From NCBI RefSeq assembly GCF_026898115.1, contig NZ_CP114036.1, positions 1,736,001 to 1,800,000 of the forward strand: a DNA stretch of 64,000 bases, given 5' to 3'. Below are positions 51,690-59,856 of the stretch, in pieces. Origin of the DNA: Streptomyces sp. S465. Its GTDB lineage: Bacteria > Actinomycetota > Actinomycetes > Streptomycetales > Streptomycetaceae. Below the pieces are notes generated by a model that worked only from the letters and a program-made list of their open reading frames with translations, was not told the DNA's origin and searched no databases. A program made the position numbers and the translations under genes. The first letter of the stretch is position 1; each line of letters starts with the position of its first letter.

Positions 51690-52325
51690 GTGAGCGAGCG
51701 AGCCGGCAGACCGCGTTCCCCCCGCGCCTCCTCCGTCATCTCGGGGGTGCTCACCGGGACGATCGCGCTCTACATCACGCTCGTGGCCTTCGGCAACATC
51801 ACCGACTTCGACACCAACCAGCAGTTCGTGCGGCACGTCCTGGCGATGGACACGACGTTCAAGGACGAGGACCTGATGTGGCGGGCGATCGAATCACCCG
51901 CCATCCAGGACACCGCCTACATCGCCATCATCGTCTGGGAAAGCCTCGCCGCCGTTGTCCTCCTCGCCGCGACGGCCATGTGGTGCGCGGGCCCGCAGGG
52001 GGACCGCGTCCGCCGCGCCCGTCAGGCCAGCACCCTGGGGCTGTTGATGCTGATGCTGCTGTTCGGCGCCGGGTTCATCGCCATCGGTGGCGAGTGGTTC
52101 GCCATGTGGCAGTCGAAGCAGTGGAACGGGCTGGAGGCCGCCACCCGCGTCTTCGTGCTCTGCGGGCTCGTCCTGCTGCTCCTTCACCTGCCCTCGGCCG
52201 AGCGGGCCGACCGGGCCGAACGAGCCGGTTCGGCCGGGCGACCCGGTGCCGAGTCCGCGCCCGGCTCCGCTTCCGAGTCCGGTTCCGAGTCAGCGCCCGG
52301 CTCCGCCTTCGGCTCCGCGCGCTGA
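51690..52325 (+). CDS. DUF2165 membrane protein
   Basis: The 211-residue protein starts at GTG 51690 (MSERAGRPRSP). It has four membrane segments and the DUF2165 block ALYITLVAFGNITDFDTNQQFVRHVLAMDTTF. The last 45 residues are low-complexity (RADRAERAGSAGRPG, SESGSESAPGS) and are encoded antisense to the end of the MFS gene, with a 142-bp overlap of the two convergent genes. Confidence 0.8.
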   Translation: MSERAGRPRSPRASSVISGVLTGTIALYITLVAFGNITDFDTNQQFVRHVLAMDTTFKDEDLMWRAIESPAIQDTAYIAIIVWESLAAVVLLAATAMWCAGPQGDRVRRARQASTLGLLMLMLLFGAGFIAIGGEWFAMWQSKQWNGLEAATRVFVLCGLVLLLLHLPSAERADRAERAGSAGRPGAESAPGSASESGSESAPGSAFGSAR

Positions 52326-53950
52326 TCGAGCGGGCGCGCCGCGGACGCGCCGTACTCCGCGTCCTGGGCTGCCGCCGTCGGCTCCTCCGGTCGGGGCCGG
52401 CCGGCGTTCCGGCCGCCGGGCAGCACGGCGAGGACGATCATCGTCCCGGCAGCCATGATGATCCCGCCGATCAGGCTGGTCTGCGCCACGCTGTGCGCGA
52501 AGGACTCGTGCACCGCCTCGATCAGGGCCTGTGCCTGCTGGGGACCGCCGGCCGGGTTCTTCGCGACCTCCTCGGCGACGGCCAGACCGCCGCCCACCGA
52601 GTCCTTCGCCGTTTCCAGCGCCGCGGCCGGGAGGTGGCCTCCGACCAGGTCGGTGAGCTTGTCACGGTAGGCGGTGCCCAGCAGTGAGCCGAGGATCGCG
52701 ATGCCCAGGGCGCCGCCCATCTCCAGCGCGGTGTCGTTGGCGCCACCGGCCACGCCCAGCTCGGACTCGGGGAAGGAACCCATGATGGTGTCCGTGGCCG
52801 GGGACACGCTGAGCCCGATCGCGAAGCCCAGCATCACCAGGGGCGCCAGGAAGTCGGCGTACGCGGAGCCCTTGTCGACCTGAGCGAGGAGGAAGACCCC
52901 GGCCGTGCCGATCACCATGCCGGTGCCGACCATGACCCTCACACCCAGCTTGGGTGTCAGCAGTGCGGTGGCCGCGGCGCCGACGAAGACGGCACCGGCC
53001 AGTGGCAGCAGTCGCACACCGGTCTCCAGCGGACCGTAGCCGAGCACGAACTGGAGGTACTGGGTGGCGTAGTAGAGCGCCCCGAAGGTGCCGAAGAAGA
53101 AGAACAGCACCGCAAGCATCGAGCCGCCGAACCCCCGCTGGGCGAACTTGCACACGTTCAGCATGGGGCGCGGGTGGCGCAACTCCCAGGCCACGAAGGC
53201 CAGCAGACCGACTCCGGCGATCACAGCCGCCGCGATGGGGCCGGTGCCCCAGCCGAAGTGCGGACCCTCGATGGTCGCGTACACCAGGCAGCCGACCGAG
53301 ACGATCGACAGCAGACCGCCGATGTAGTCGATCCGCCCCATGTCCCGCGCCTTGGACGGCGGCACCAGGACCAGCGCGCCGATCACGGCGAGGACGGCGA
53401 CGGGGACGTTGATCAGGAAGGTGGAACCCCAGGCGTGGTCCTCCAGCAGCCATCCGGCCACCAGCGGGCCGACCGCGATGGCGAGACCGGAGGTGGCGGA
53501 CCAGGCCGTGATCGCCTTGGCACGCTCACCCCGGGGGAAGATCGCGGCCAGCAGGGACAGCGTGGCCGGCATGACCACCGCGGCCCCGACACCCATGACC
53601 GCGCGGGCCGCGATCACCAGCTCGGTCTTCTCGACCAGGCTGCCCGTGACCGAACCGGCCGCGAAGATCACCAGACCCGTGAGGAGCGCGCCACGGCGGC
53701 TGTACTTGTCGCCGATCGAGCCCAGCACCAGCATCAGCGCGGCGTACGGGACGGTGTAGCCGTCGATGACCCACTGGAGGTCACTACTGCTCAGCCCCAG
53801 GTCCCTGGTCATGTCCGGCGCGGCCACGATCAGGGAGGTGTTCGCCATGACCACGATCAGCAGGCTCAGGCACAGCACCAGCAGCGCCCACCAGCGCCGG
53901 GCGTACGGCCCGGTCATCTTCTCGACGGGCGTGGTGGCAAGCAAGGGCAT
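52184..53950 (-). CDS. DHA2-type (EmrB/QacA) 14-TM multidrug efflux protein
   Basis: ATG 53950 follows GGGAGCC and gives 588 residues. The N-terminus LLVLCLSLLIVVMANTSLIVAAPDMTRDLG and DLQWVIDGYTVPYAALMLVLGSIGDKYSRRGAL is typical of DHA2 carriers, with 14 predicted membrane segments. The C-terminal 65 residues are a hydrophilic Glu/Pro/Ala tail that overlaps the DUF2165 gene. The TetR gene lies upstream on the same strand, fitting a regulated drug-efflux pair. Confidence 0.87.
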   Translation of the reverse strand: MPLLATTPVEKMTGPYARRWWALLVLCLSLLIVVMANTSLIVAAPDMTRDLGLSSSDLQWVIDGYTVPYAALMLVLGSIGDKYSRRGALLTGLVIFAAGSVTGSLVEKTELVIAARAVMGVGAAVVMPATLSLLAAIFPRGERAKAITAWSATSGLAIAVGPLVAGWLLEDHAWGSTFLINVPVAVLAVIGALVLVPPSKARDMGRIDYIGGLLSIVSVGCLVYATIEGPHFGWGTGPIAAAVIAGVGLLAFVAWELRHPRPMLNVCKFAQRGFGGSMLAVLFFFFGTFGALYYATQYLQFVLGYGPLETGVRLLPLAGAVFVGAAATALLTPKLGVRVMVGTGMVIGTAGVFLLAQVDKGSAYADFLAPLVMLGFAIGLSVSPATDTIMGSFPESELGVAGGANDTALEMGGALGIAILGSLLGTAYRDKLTDLVGGHLPAAALETAKDSVGGGLAVAEEVAKNPAGGPQQAQALIEAVHESFAHSVAQTSLIGGIIMAAGTMIVLAVLPGGRNAGRPRPEEPTAAAQDAEYGASAARPLDQRAEPKAEPGADSEPDSEAEPGADSAPGRPAEPARSARSARSAEGR

Positions 53951-53998
53951 CGGAGGCTCCCTGGCGACGATTAATTGCACATCGATGAGCAGATTATT

Positions 53999-54023
53999 TT
54001 ATTGCCCAGCGGTGTGCAAATAA
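53999..54023. promoter_or_regulatory. Inverted repeat upstream of efflux gene
   Basis: TTATTGCC and GCAAATAA form imperfect AT-rich arms. TCGATGAG is also repeated at about 53973 and 54024. This is the likely TetR operator region 49-73 bp before the MFS start. Confidence 0.4.
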
Positions 54024-54071
54024 GTCGATGAGGTGCCGCTCTACCTGCGCGATCGAGGTGGTGCGCGGCGC

Positions 54072-54103
54072 ACGAAAGGCAAGACGGACGAAAGGCAAGA
54101 CGG
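54072..54103. repeat. Tandem 16-bp duplication
   Basis: ACGAAAGGCAAGACGG occurs twice in tandem in the gap between the TetR stop and the MFS promoter. Confidence 0.85.
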
Positions 54104-54144
54104 AACCGCACAGCAGCCGTACGGCGCACGGCGGACAGCGGCGG

Positions 54145-54774
54145 TTACTCCGACAGCGCGGCGGCGACGGCGTCGACCACGGCAGACGCCTCTTCCCGCG
54201 GCACACCGGCCGCGATGAGCATGGCGACGGTCGCCCGGGTCCCGTCGTCCTCCAGCGCCCCGGTGTTGACCTGTTCCAGCAGGGCGACCGTCATCGCTTC
54301 GAGCCCGGCGCTGAGCACGGCGGGCGGCAGGTGGGTGTGGAAGACGCCGTCCCGCTGCCCTCGCTCCAGGATGGCCGCGACCTCGTCACGGGCCGGCCTG
54401 AGGATCTCGCCCACGCTGTCCGCGCCCAGGTCGCGCCGGGTCACCGCCAGGAGCATCCGGTAGCGGTCGCCCACGGGCCACGTCGACAGCAAGAAGTACG
54501 CGAGCGCCCGGTCGGCCGGCTCCGACGGCCTCGCCGCGGCCGCCGCCGCGCCCTGGAGGCTTTCGGAGGCTTCCTCCACCAGCGCTTCCAGAAGCGCCGC
54601 CCGTCCGGGGAAGTGGCCGAAGAGAGTGCGCCGCACGACACCGGCGGCTCGTGCCAGCTCTTCCAGGGTGATGTCGGGGTTGCGTCCCAGTTCCCGACGT
54701 GCCGTGGCCAGGATGCGCGCCCGGTTGGAGCGCGCGTTGCGTCGCTGCGGCTCACGGGCGGCGGGCTTGGCCAC
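54145..54774 (-). CDS. TetR family transcriptional regulator
   Basis: The 209-residue protein has the helix-turn-helix ITLEELARAAGVVRRTLFGHFPGRAALLEAL near residue 35 and a helical ligand domain. It is encoded upstream of the DHA2 efflux gene on the same strand, 194 bp apart, and is the probable repressor. ATG 54774 begins MAKPAAREPQRRNARSNR. Confidence 0.87.
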   Translation of the reverse strand: MAKPAAREPQRRNARSNRARILATARRELGRNPDITLEELARAAGVVRRTLFGHFPGRAALLEALVEEASESLQGAAAAAARPSEPADRALAYFLLSTWPVGDRYRMLLAVTRRDLGADSVGEILRPARDEVAAILERGQRDGVFHTHLPPAVLSAGLEAMTVALLEQVNTGALEDDGTRATVAMLIAAGVPREEASAVVDAVAAALSE

Positions 54775-54783
54775 GGAAGTACC

Positions 54784-54882
54784 TCAGGTGATGACGGTGA
54801 CGACGGCGGTGACGTAGACGATGGTGATGGTGATGGCCAACGCCAGGACACGACCCGGCGCGCGGCCGATCCATTCTGACAC
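54784..54882 (-). CDS. Possible 32-residue small membrane protein
   Basis: A GTG at 54882 opens a frame reading SEWIGRAPGRVLALAITITI and VYVTAVVTVIT, a single membrane helix. It stops 10 bp before the TetR start, and a GGAG lies about 12 nt upstream. It may be a real small protein coupled to the regulator, or chance. Confidence 0.35.
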   Translation of the reverse strand: MSEWIGRAPGRVLALAITITIVYVTAVVTVIT

Positions 54883-55095
54883 GCGGGCCACTCCGCCACG
54901 GGGCCATCGCGCGGTCCGCAGCCGGATGCGACGGCCCTAGTGGCCGGGGACAGCGTCCCGGGCCCCTGTCGCCGGATGCCCGAGCTCGACCAGCTGATCC
55001 GCTGCTACGCCACCCGGTACCCGGCGGACACGCGGACACCGTCGTGCCCTGGTGACGAGTGGCGCCGAGCCCGGTCACCTCGTACCCGCCCCGGG

Positions 55096-55375
55096 CTACC
55101 CGCTCGTGCTGGACCGGCGTTCCCGGTCCGTCCGGGTCCGACCGGCCGTCTGGTCAGCACCGGCCGTCTGGTCAGGCCCGGCCGGCCGCGAGGGGGCGGT
55201 TCGGGCGGCGACCACCATCACGGCGAGGCCGAGCGCCACGACCGCGGAACCCACGTACAGCGGCGCCCGGTAGCCCAGGTCCGTGCTGATCGCGAGGCCG
55301 CCGAGCCAGGCGCCCAGGGCGTTGCCGACGTTGGAGGCCGAGACGTTGCAGCTCGCGCCAGGCACCCCGTCCAGC
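55096..55375 (-). pseudogene. C-terminal remnant of a DHA1-type MFS transporter
   Basis: The frame reads SASNVGNALGAWLGGLAIST and DLGYRAPLYVGSAVVALGLA, the last two membrane segments of an AraJ/Ydhp-like MFS carrier. No earlier helices are present. The gap 54883-55429 holds nothing else that I can support. Confidence 0.65.
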
Positions 55376-55429
55376 TCCGGCCTGGTCCGGTCTGGCGGGA
55401 CTGTCCCCGCACGCACTCCCGGCGAGCGG

Positions 55430-56272
55430 TCACTCGCCCCGGAACTCGGGCCACTCCCCGGTCAGCAGGGACGCGATCCCGTGGCGCATGTCCCGTGACG
55501 CGACCCCCGTGGCGAAGTCCGCGCGTTCCAGTTCGAGATGGTCGGCGAGCGGCAGGGACAGGCTCCGGTCCAGCAGGCGCTTGGCGCTGCGGATCGTGTG
55601 CGGCGCGGCCTGTGCCAGCTCGCGCAGCCGCCGCAGCCCCGCCTCCACCAGTTCGTCGGGGTCCACGACCGCGCTGACCAGGCCCTCCCGCAGGGCCTGT
55701 GGCGCCCGTATCACCGGCTGTTCCAGCAGCAGTTCCAGGGCGCGCGCGTATCCGACCGCGCGGGGCAGGAACCATGCCATACCGGCGTCGGTGGACGCGC
55801 CGATCGCTCCGTAGGCGAAGTGGAACGACGCACGCCGGGACGCCAGCCGCAGGTCGCAGGCGAGCGCGAGGGAGAAACCGGCCCCGGCCGCCTGGCCGTT
55901 GACGGCGGCCAGCACCGGGCAGGGGAGCGCGCGGATCGCCAGGACGGTCCGTTTCAGGAGGTGGGTGAGGCGGTCCCCGTAGGCCGTGGCGTCGAACGTG
56001 TCGTCCGACAGCGCCTGGTGGAACTCGCGGATGTCCCCGCCGAGACTGAACGCCTTGCCGGCACCGCTCATCAGCACTCCGCGCAGTGCCGGGTCCCGGG
56101 CTAGTACTTCTGTCGCAGCGAGGAGTTCCTCCAGGAGCGCGGTATTCATCGCGTTGCCGTAGTCGGGGCGGTTCAGAAGCAGTACGGCGATCCCGTCCCG
56201 CATCGTCACGCTGACGGACGGGGGAATCGGCGGACCAGGGCTTGTCGCGTTCCGTGCCGGACTGTCTGCCAT
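55430..56272 (-). CDS. Enoyl-CoA hydratase/isomerase
   Basis: ATG 56272 (MADSPARNATSPG) gives 280 residues of crotonase fold. The oxyanion-hole motifs are AFSLGGDIREF and GQAAGAGFSLALACDL. The usual first catalytic Glu is replaced by AYGAIGASTDAGMAWF, so the reaction may be isomerisation or another crotonase chemistry. It is divergent from the type II fatty-acid-type operon with 150 bp between starts and may serve it. Confidence 0.83.
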   Translation of the reverse strand: MADSPARNATSPGPPIPPSVSVTMRDGIAVLLLNRPDYGNAMNTALLEELLAATEVLARDPALRGVLMSGAGKAFSLGGDIREFHQALSDDTFDATAYGDRLTHLLKRTVLAIRALPCPVLAAVNGQAAGAGFSLALACDLRLASRRASFHFAYGAIGASTDAGMAWFLPRAVGYARALELLLEQPVIRAPQALREGLVSAVVDPDELVEAGLRRLRELAQAAPHTIRSAKRLLDRSLSLPLADHLELERADFATGVASRDMRHGIASLLTGEWPEFRGE

Positions 56273-56422
56273 GGCAGGCGAGCGTAAGGAGGCGCCGGAG
56301 CCGCTGACAAGACGACGGGCGCACCGGTGACTTCTGGCCGTGGGCGCCCTACGATCGGGCGCAGCACGGTCCGGACTTGCTCCACGCACTGTCGAAACGC
56401 GCGCATCCACACGGGGGATGGC

Positions 56423-57226
56423 ATGCCGGAGACTGCCATAGACCGCTCAACCACCCACTTATCGCCTGAAGGATGCGCCCTGGTGACGGGCGCATCACGG
56501 GGCATCGGCGCTGCCGTCGCCCGCGAACTCGCCGCCACCGGACGTCCCGTGATCGTCGGGTTCCGCCAGGACGAGACCGCCGCGAAACAGACCGTGGCCG
56601 ACATCGAACGGGCCGGGGGAACGGCCCTCGCCTGCCGCGCGGACGTCACCGAGACCGACGGCGTCGAAGCGCTGTTCCGCACCGCCGAGGAGGCGTACGG
56701 GCGGGTGCTGGTCCTCGTCAACAACGCGGGCATCCGGTCCGACCAGGTGTTCGCGGCGATGGAGCCGTCCGACTGGCACGCGGTGCTCGACACCAACCTC
56801 AGCGCTGTCTACCGCACCATGCACCGCGCGCTGCCGGTCATGTCCAGGGCGCGCTTCGGCCGTATCGTCAACATCGGATCGGTGCTCGGCAGCCGGTCGC
56901 TGCCCGGGGTCGCCAACTACGCGGCCGCGAAGGCGGGGCTCGAAGGGCTCACCCGATCGGTCGCGGTCGAGGTCGCCCGGCGCGGCATCACCGTGAACAC
57001 CGTCGCGCCCGGCCTGGTCGAGACCGAGCTCGTGGCCGACGTCGAGTTCCTCAGACGCTCGGCGCGCACCGCCATCCCCGCCCGACGGGCCGCCCAGCCG
57101 GCGGAGATCGCCTCCTGTGTCCGTTTCCTCGCCGCACCGGAGGCGGGCTATCTGACCGGCACCACGATCACCGTCGACGGAGGGCTCTCGGCCGCCGCGT
57201 TCGTTCCGCACGTGCCCAAGGACTGA
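56423..57226 (+). CDS. 3-oxoacyl-ACP reductase-like SDR (FabG type)
   Basis: ATG 56423 follows GGGGGATG and gives 267 residues. Motifs are TGASRGIG, NNAG and YAAAKAGL, and GRIVNIGSVLG and PGLVETE fit FabG. As the first gene of the acyl operon it should reduce beta-keto intermediates on the encoded ACP. The 210-bp gap to the ACP gene holds tandem decamers but no gene. Confidence 0.88.
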   Translation: MPETAIDRSTTHLSPEGCALVTGASRGIGAAVARELAATGRPVIVGFRQDETAAKQTVADIERAGGTALACRADVTETDGVEALFRTAEEAYGRVLVLVNNAGIRSDQVFAAMEPSDWHAVLDTNLSAVYRTMHRALPVMSRARFGRIVNIGSVLGSRSLPGVANYAAAKAGLEGLTRSVAVEVARRGITVNTVAPGLVETELVADVEFLRRSARTAIPARRAAQPAEIASCVRFLAAPEAGYLTGTTITVDGGLSAAAFVPHVPKD

Positions 57227-57380
57227 GCGCTTCCGCCCCTTCGGTCCCCGGCCCCGCCCGGCCCGCCTGCCGTCGTACGGGGTGCCCGGCCGCTGTGTCC
57301 GCGTCCGCCCGCCGAACACCCTTCGCCGGCTCCGCCTGCCCGACACCGTCATGAACCCGCGAATCCCACAGAATTCCCCA

Positions 57381-57410
57381 GAACCGCGTTGAACCGCATT
57401 GAACCGCATG
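57381..57410 (+). repeat. Tandem decamers before ACP gene
   Basis: GAACCGCGTT, GAACCGCATT and GAACCGCATG follow one another, with two degenerate GAA-starting decamers before them, 27 bp upstream of the ACP start. Confidence 0.8.
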
Positions 57411-57436
57411 GCATCTGCATGATGGGAGAGTCCGAC

Positions 57437-57691
57437 ATGCCCACCACCCCAGTCACCCGCGAGGCCGTCAGCGCGTTCGTCACCGAGGCGCTCGCCGACT
57501 TCGGCGCCGACCCCGACGCGATCACGATGGACGCCACCTTCGAGGACCTGGAGATCGACTCCCTGGACCTGGTGGAACTGGGCCAGGCCGTGAAGAAGAC
57601 GTTCGGCATCCACGTCCGCCCGAAGGACATGGACGACGTCAAGACGGTGGGTGAGGCCCTCGACGTCATGTTGGCCACCGCGGGGCTGTGA
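57437..57691 (+). CDS. Acyl carrier protein
   Basis: ATG 57437 follows GGGAGAG and gives 84 residues. The phosphopantetheine site is Ser42 in DLEIDSLDLVEL. The sequence is acidic and helical, with GIHVRPKDMDDVKTVGEALD after the site. It overlaps the ketosynthase start by 4 nt, so it is dedicated to this operon and not the housekeeping ACP. Confidence 0.92.
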   Translation: MPTTPVTREAVSAFVTEALADFGADPDAITMDATFEDLEIDSLDLVELGQAVKKTFGIHVRPKDMDDVKTVGEALDVMLATAGL

Positions 57692-58914
57692 TGGCGCACC
57701 GCGACGTCGTCGTCACCGGAGTCGGCGCGGTCACCGCCCTCGGTTCCGGCGCGGGTCCGCTCCACGAACGGGCCGTGGCGGGCGAGAGCGCGCTGGCCGG
57801 CGGGGAGGGCCGGTGCACCGGCTTCGACCCGTCCGCCGTCCTCAGCCGCCGGGAGGCCCGCAGGACGGACCGGTTCTCCCAGTTCGCGCTCGTCGCCGCG
57901 GCCGAGGCACTCGGCCAGGCGGGCTGGGACGGCCGGCCTCCGTACGCCCCGGAGCGGGTGGCCTGCGTCGTGGGTTCCGGAGTGGGCGGTCTGGAGACCT
58001 TCGAGGGGCAGCGGACCGTGCTGGACAAGGAGGGGCCGGAGGCCGTCTCCCCGCTCATGGTCCCGATGATGATGGCCAACGCGGCCGCCGCCCAGATCGC
58101 CCTGCGCCACGGCCTGGGCGGGGAGAGCCACTGTGTGATCTCGGCGTGTTCGGCCGGGGCCCAGGCCATCGGCGCCGGGCTGCGGCTGATCCGCTCCGGC
58201 GCGGCGGACGCCGTGGTGGTGGGCGGTGCGGAGGCCGCGACCTCGCCGATCGTACGGGCCGCCTTCCTGAACGCGGGCGCCCTCTCGCCCAGCGGCGCCT
58301 CGGTCCCGTTCGACCGGAGCCGGGACGGGTTCCTGCTGGGAGAGGGCGCGGGCATCCTGGTGCTCGAAGGCGCGGACGGCGCGCGAGCGCGGGGCGCCAC
58401 AGTGCTGGCCGAGCTCGCCGGTTACGGGGCCAGCAGCGACGCCCACCACCTCACCGCGCCCGACCCGGACGGGGTCGGCGCCGCCCGCGCCGTGTCCCTC
58501 GCGCTCGCCGACGCCGGGATCGCCCCAGGGGATCTCGACTACATCAACGCCCATGGCACGGGCACCGTCCTGAACGACCAGGCGGAGATCGTGGCCCTGC
58601 GGCGCAGCCTCGGACCGGTGCTGGAGGACATCCCGCTGTCCTCCACCAAGTCCTCGATCGGGCACCTCCTCGGCGCCGCGGGGGCGGTCGAGGCGGTGGC
58701 CACCGTGCTCGCGCTACGGCACCGGCAGGCGCCGCCGACCGTGGGGCTGGCCACACCCGACCCAGCGCTCGGCCCGCTGACCCATCTGACCACGGCCCGC
58801 CCGTTGGCGCGCGGCGGGCCGGGCGGGCCGGTCGCGCTGTCCACCTCGTTCGGGTTCGGTGGCCACAACGCGGCGCTGGTCCTGCGCGGCGCACCGGAAG
58901 GAGCCGCCGCGTGA
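57688..58914 (+). CDS. Beta-ketoacyl-ACP synthase (FabF/KAS II type)
   Basis: The 408-residue ketosynthase starts at GTG 57688. The condensing triad is complete: Cys154 in ISACSAGAQA, His289 in INAHGTGT and His326 in SSIGHLLGA, with Lys321. It should elongate acyl chains on the operon ACP with malonyl units. No chain-length-factor partner is present, so it is more like a fatty acid enzyme than an aromatic polyketide pair. Confidence 0.92.
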   Translation: MMAHRDVVVTGVGAVTALGSGAGPLHERAVAGESALAGGEGRCTGFDPSAVLSRREARRTDRFSQFALVAAAEALGQAGWDGRPPYAPERVACVVGSGVGGLETFEGQRTVLDKEGPEAVSPLMVPMMMANAAAAQIALRHGLGGESHCVISACSAGAQAIGAGLRLIRSGAADAVVVGGAEAATSPIVRAAFLNAGALSPSGASVPFDRSRDGFLLGEGAGILVLEGADGARARGATVLAELAGYGASSDAHHLTAPDPDGVGAARAVSLALADAGIAPGDLDYINAHGTGTVLNDQAEIVALRRSLGPVLEDIPLSSTKSSIGHLLGAAGAVEAVATVLALRHRQAPPTVGLATPDPALGPLTHLTTARPLARGGPGGPVALSTSFGFGGHNAALVLRGAPEGAAA

Positions 58915-59855
58915 TCACCCTTTCCGGGCGGCGCTACCTCGTGACGGGTGTGCTCACCAGTGACTCCCTGGCCTGGCATATCGCACGGGCGCTGCAACTC
59001 GCCGACGCGCAGGTGCTGTTGACCGGTTACGGCCGCACCCGCCGGATCACCGAACTGGCCGCCGCGGAGCTGCCGAGGCCGGCCGAGGTACTGGCTCTGG
59101 ACGCGACACGGCGGGACGACTTCACCGCGCTCGGCGCGTCGGTGGCGGACCGGTGGCCCGCCCTGGACGGCGCCGTGCACGCCATCGCGGGCGCACCGGC
59201 CGACGCGATCGGCGGGTCGTTCCTCACCACCGCGCCGGACAGTGCCGAACGCGCCCTGCGGACCAGCGCACTGTCCCTGCACGCGCTGACCACGGCGCTC
59301 GCCCCGCTGCTCGAGCGGGGCGCGGACGGCGGCAGCGTCGTGGGGCTCGACTTCGACGGCACGCTGGCCTGGCCCGGCTACGACTGGATGGGCGTGGCCA
59401 AGGCCGCTCTGGAGTCGGTCTGCCGGTATCTCGCCCTCTATCTCGGGCCGCGACACATCAGGGTCAACCTGGTGGCGACCGGACCGGTCGAGACCGTGTC
59501 GGGACGTGGCGTCGCCACCTTCGGCGCGCTCGACGAGCGGTGGCGCGGCGAGGCGCCGCTGGGCTGGGACAGCTCGACGGCGGCGGCCGAGGTGGTGGCG
59601 GGCCCGGTGCTGTTCCTGCTGTCCCCGCTGGCGCGCGGCATCACCGGCGAGGTGATCCACGCGGACGGCGGGATGCGCCACACCGGTATGGGCCTGCCCG
59701 CGGCGCCCATGGACGCGAACCGCACCACCAACGTCGCGCACCGCACCACCAATGTCGCGCACCCCACCACCGATGCCGCGCACCCCACCACCGATGCCGC
59801 GCACCCCACCGCCGATGCCGCGGACCTCACCGCCGATGTCCTGGGGAGGAGTTGA
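58911..59855 (+). CDS. Enoyl-ACP reductase (FabI/InhA-like)
   Basis: GTG 58911 overlaps the ketosynthase stop; 314 residues. The FabI-type order is seen: VTGVLTSDSLAWHIARAL cofactor loop, then Tyr157 and Lys164 in PGYDWMGVAKAAL, matching InhA Tyr158/Lys165, and GEVIHADGGMRHTG. The last 45 residues are a heptad repeat of the HPTTDAA kind with no equivalent in FabI. It would saturate enoyl intermediates with NADH. Confidence 0.88.
   Translation: MITLSGRRYLVTGVLTSDSLAWHIARALQLADAQVLLTGYGRTRRITELAAAELPRPAEVLALDATRRDDFTALGASVADRWPALDGAVHAIAGAPADAIGGSFLTTAPDSAERALRTSALSLHALTTALAPLLERGADGGSVVGLDFDGTLAWPGYDWMGVAKAALESVCRYLALYLGPRHIRVNLVATGPVETVSGRGVATFGALDERWRGEAPLGWDSSTAAAEVVAGPVLFLLSPLARGITGEVIHADGGMRHTGMGLPAAPMDANRTTNVAHRTTNVAHPTTDAAHPTTDAAHPTADAADLTADVLGRS
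59715..59835 (+). repeat. 21-bp tandem repeat in enoyl reductase 3' end
   Basis: Five to six imperfect 21-mers of the form CACCCCACCACCGATGCCGC encode a (H-[RP]-T-T-[ND]-[VA]-A)n tail. Confidence 0.8.
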
Positions 59856-59856
59856 G

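Noticed and set aside
54940..55095. A frame reading MPELDQLIRCYATRYPADT as a possible NUDIX or regulator fragment.
   Set aside because: The match is too short to name, and no conserved motif follows.
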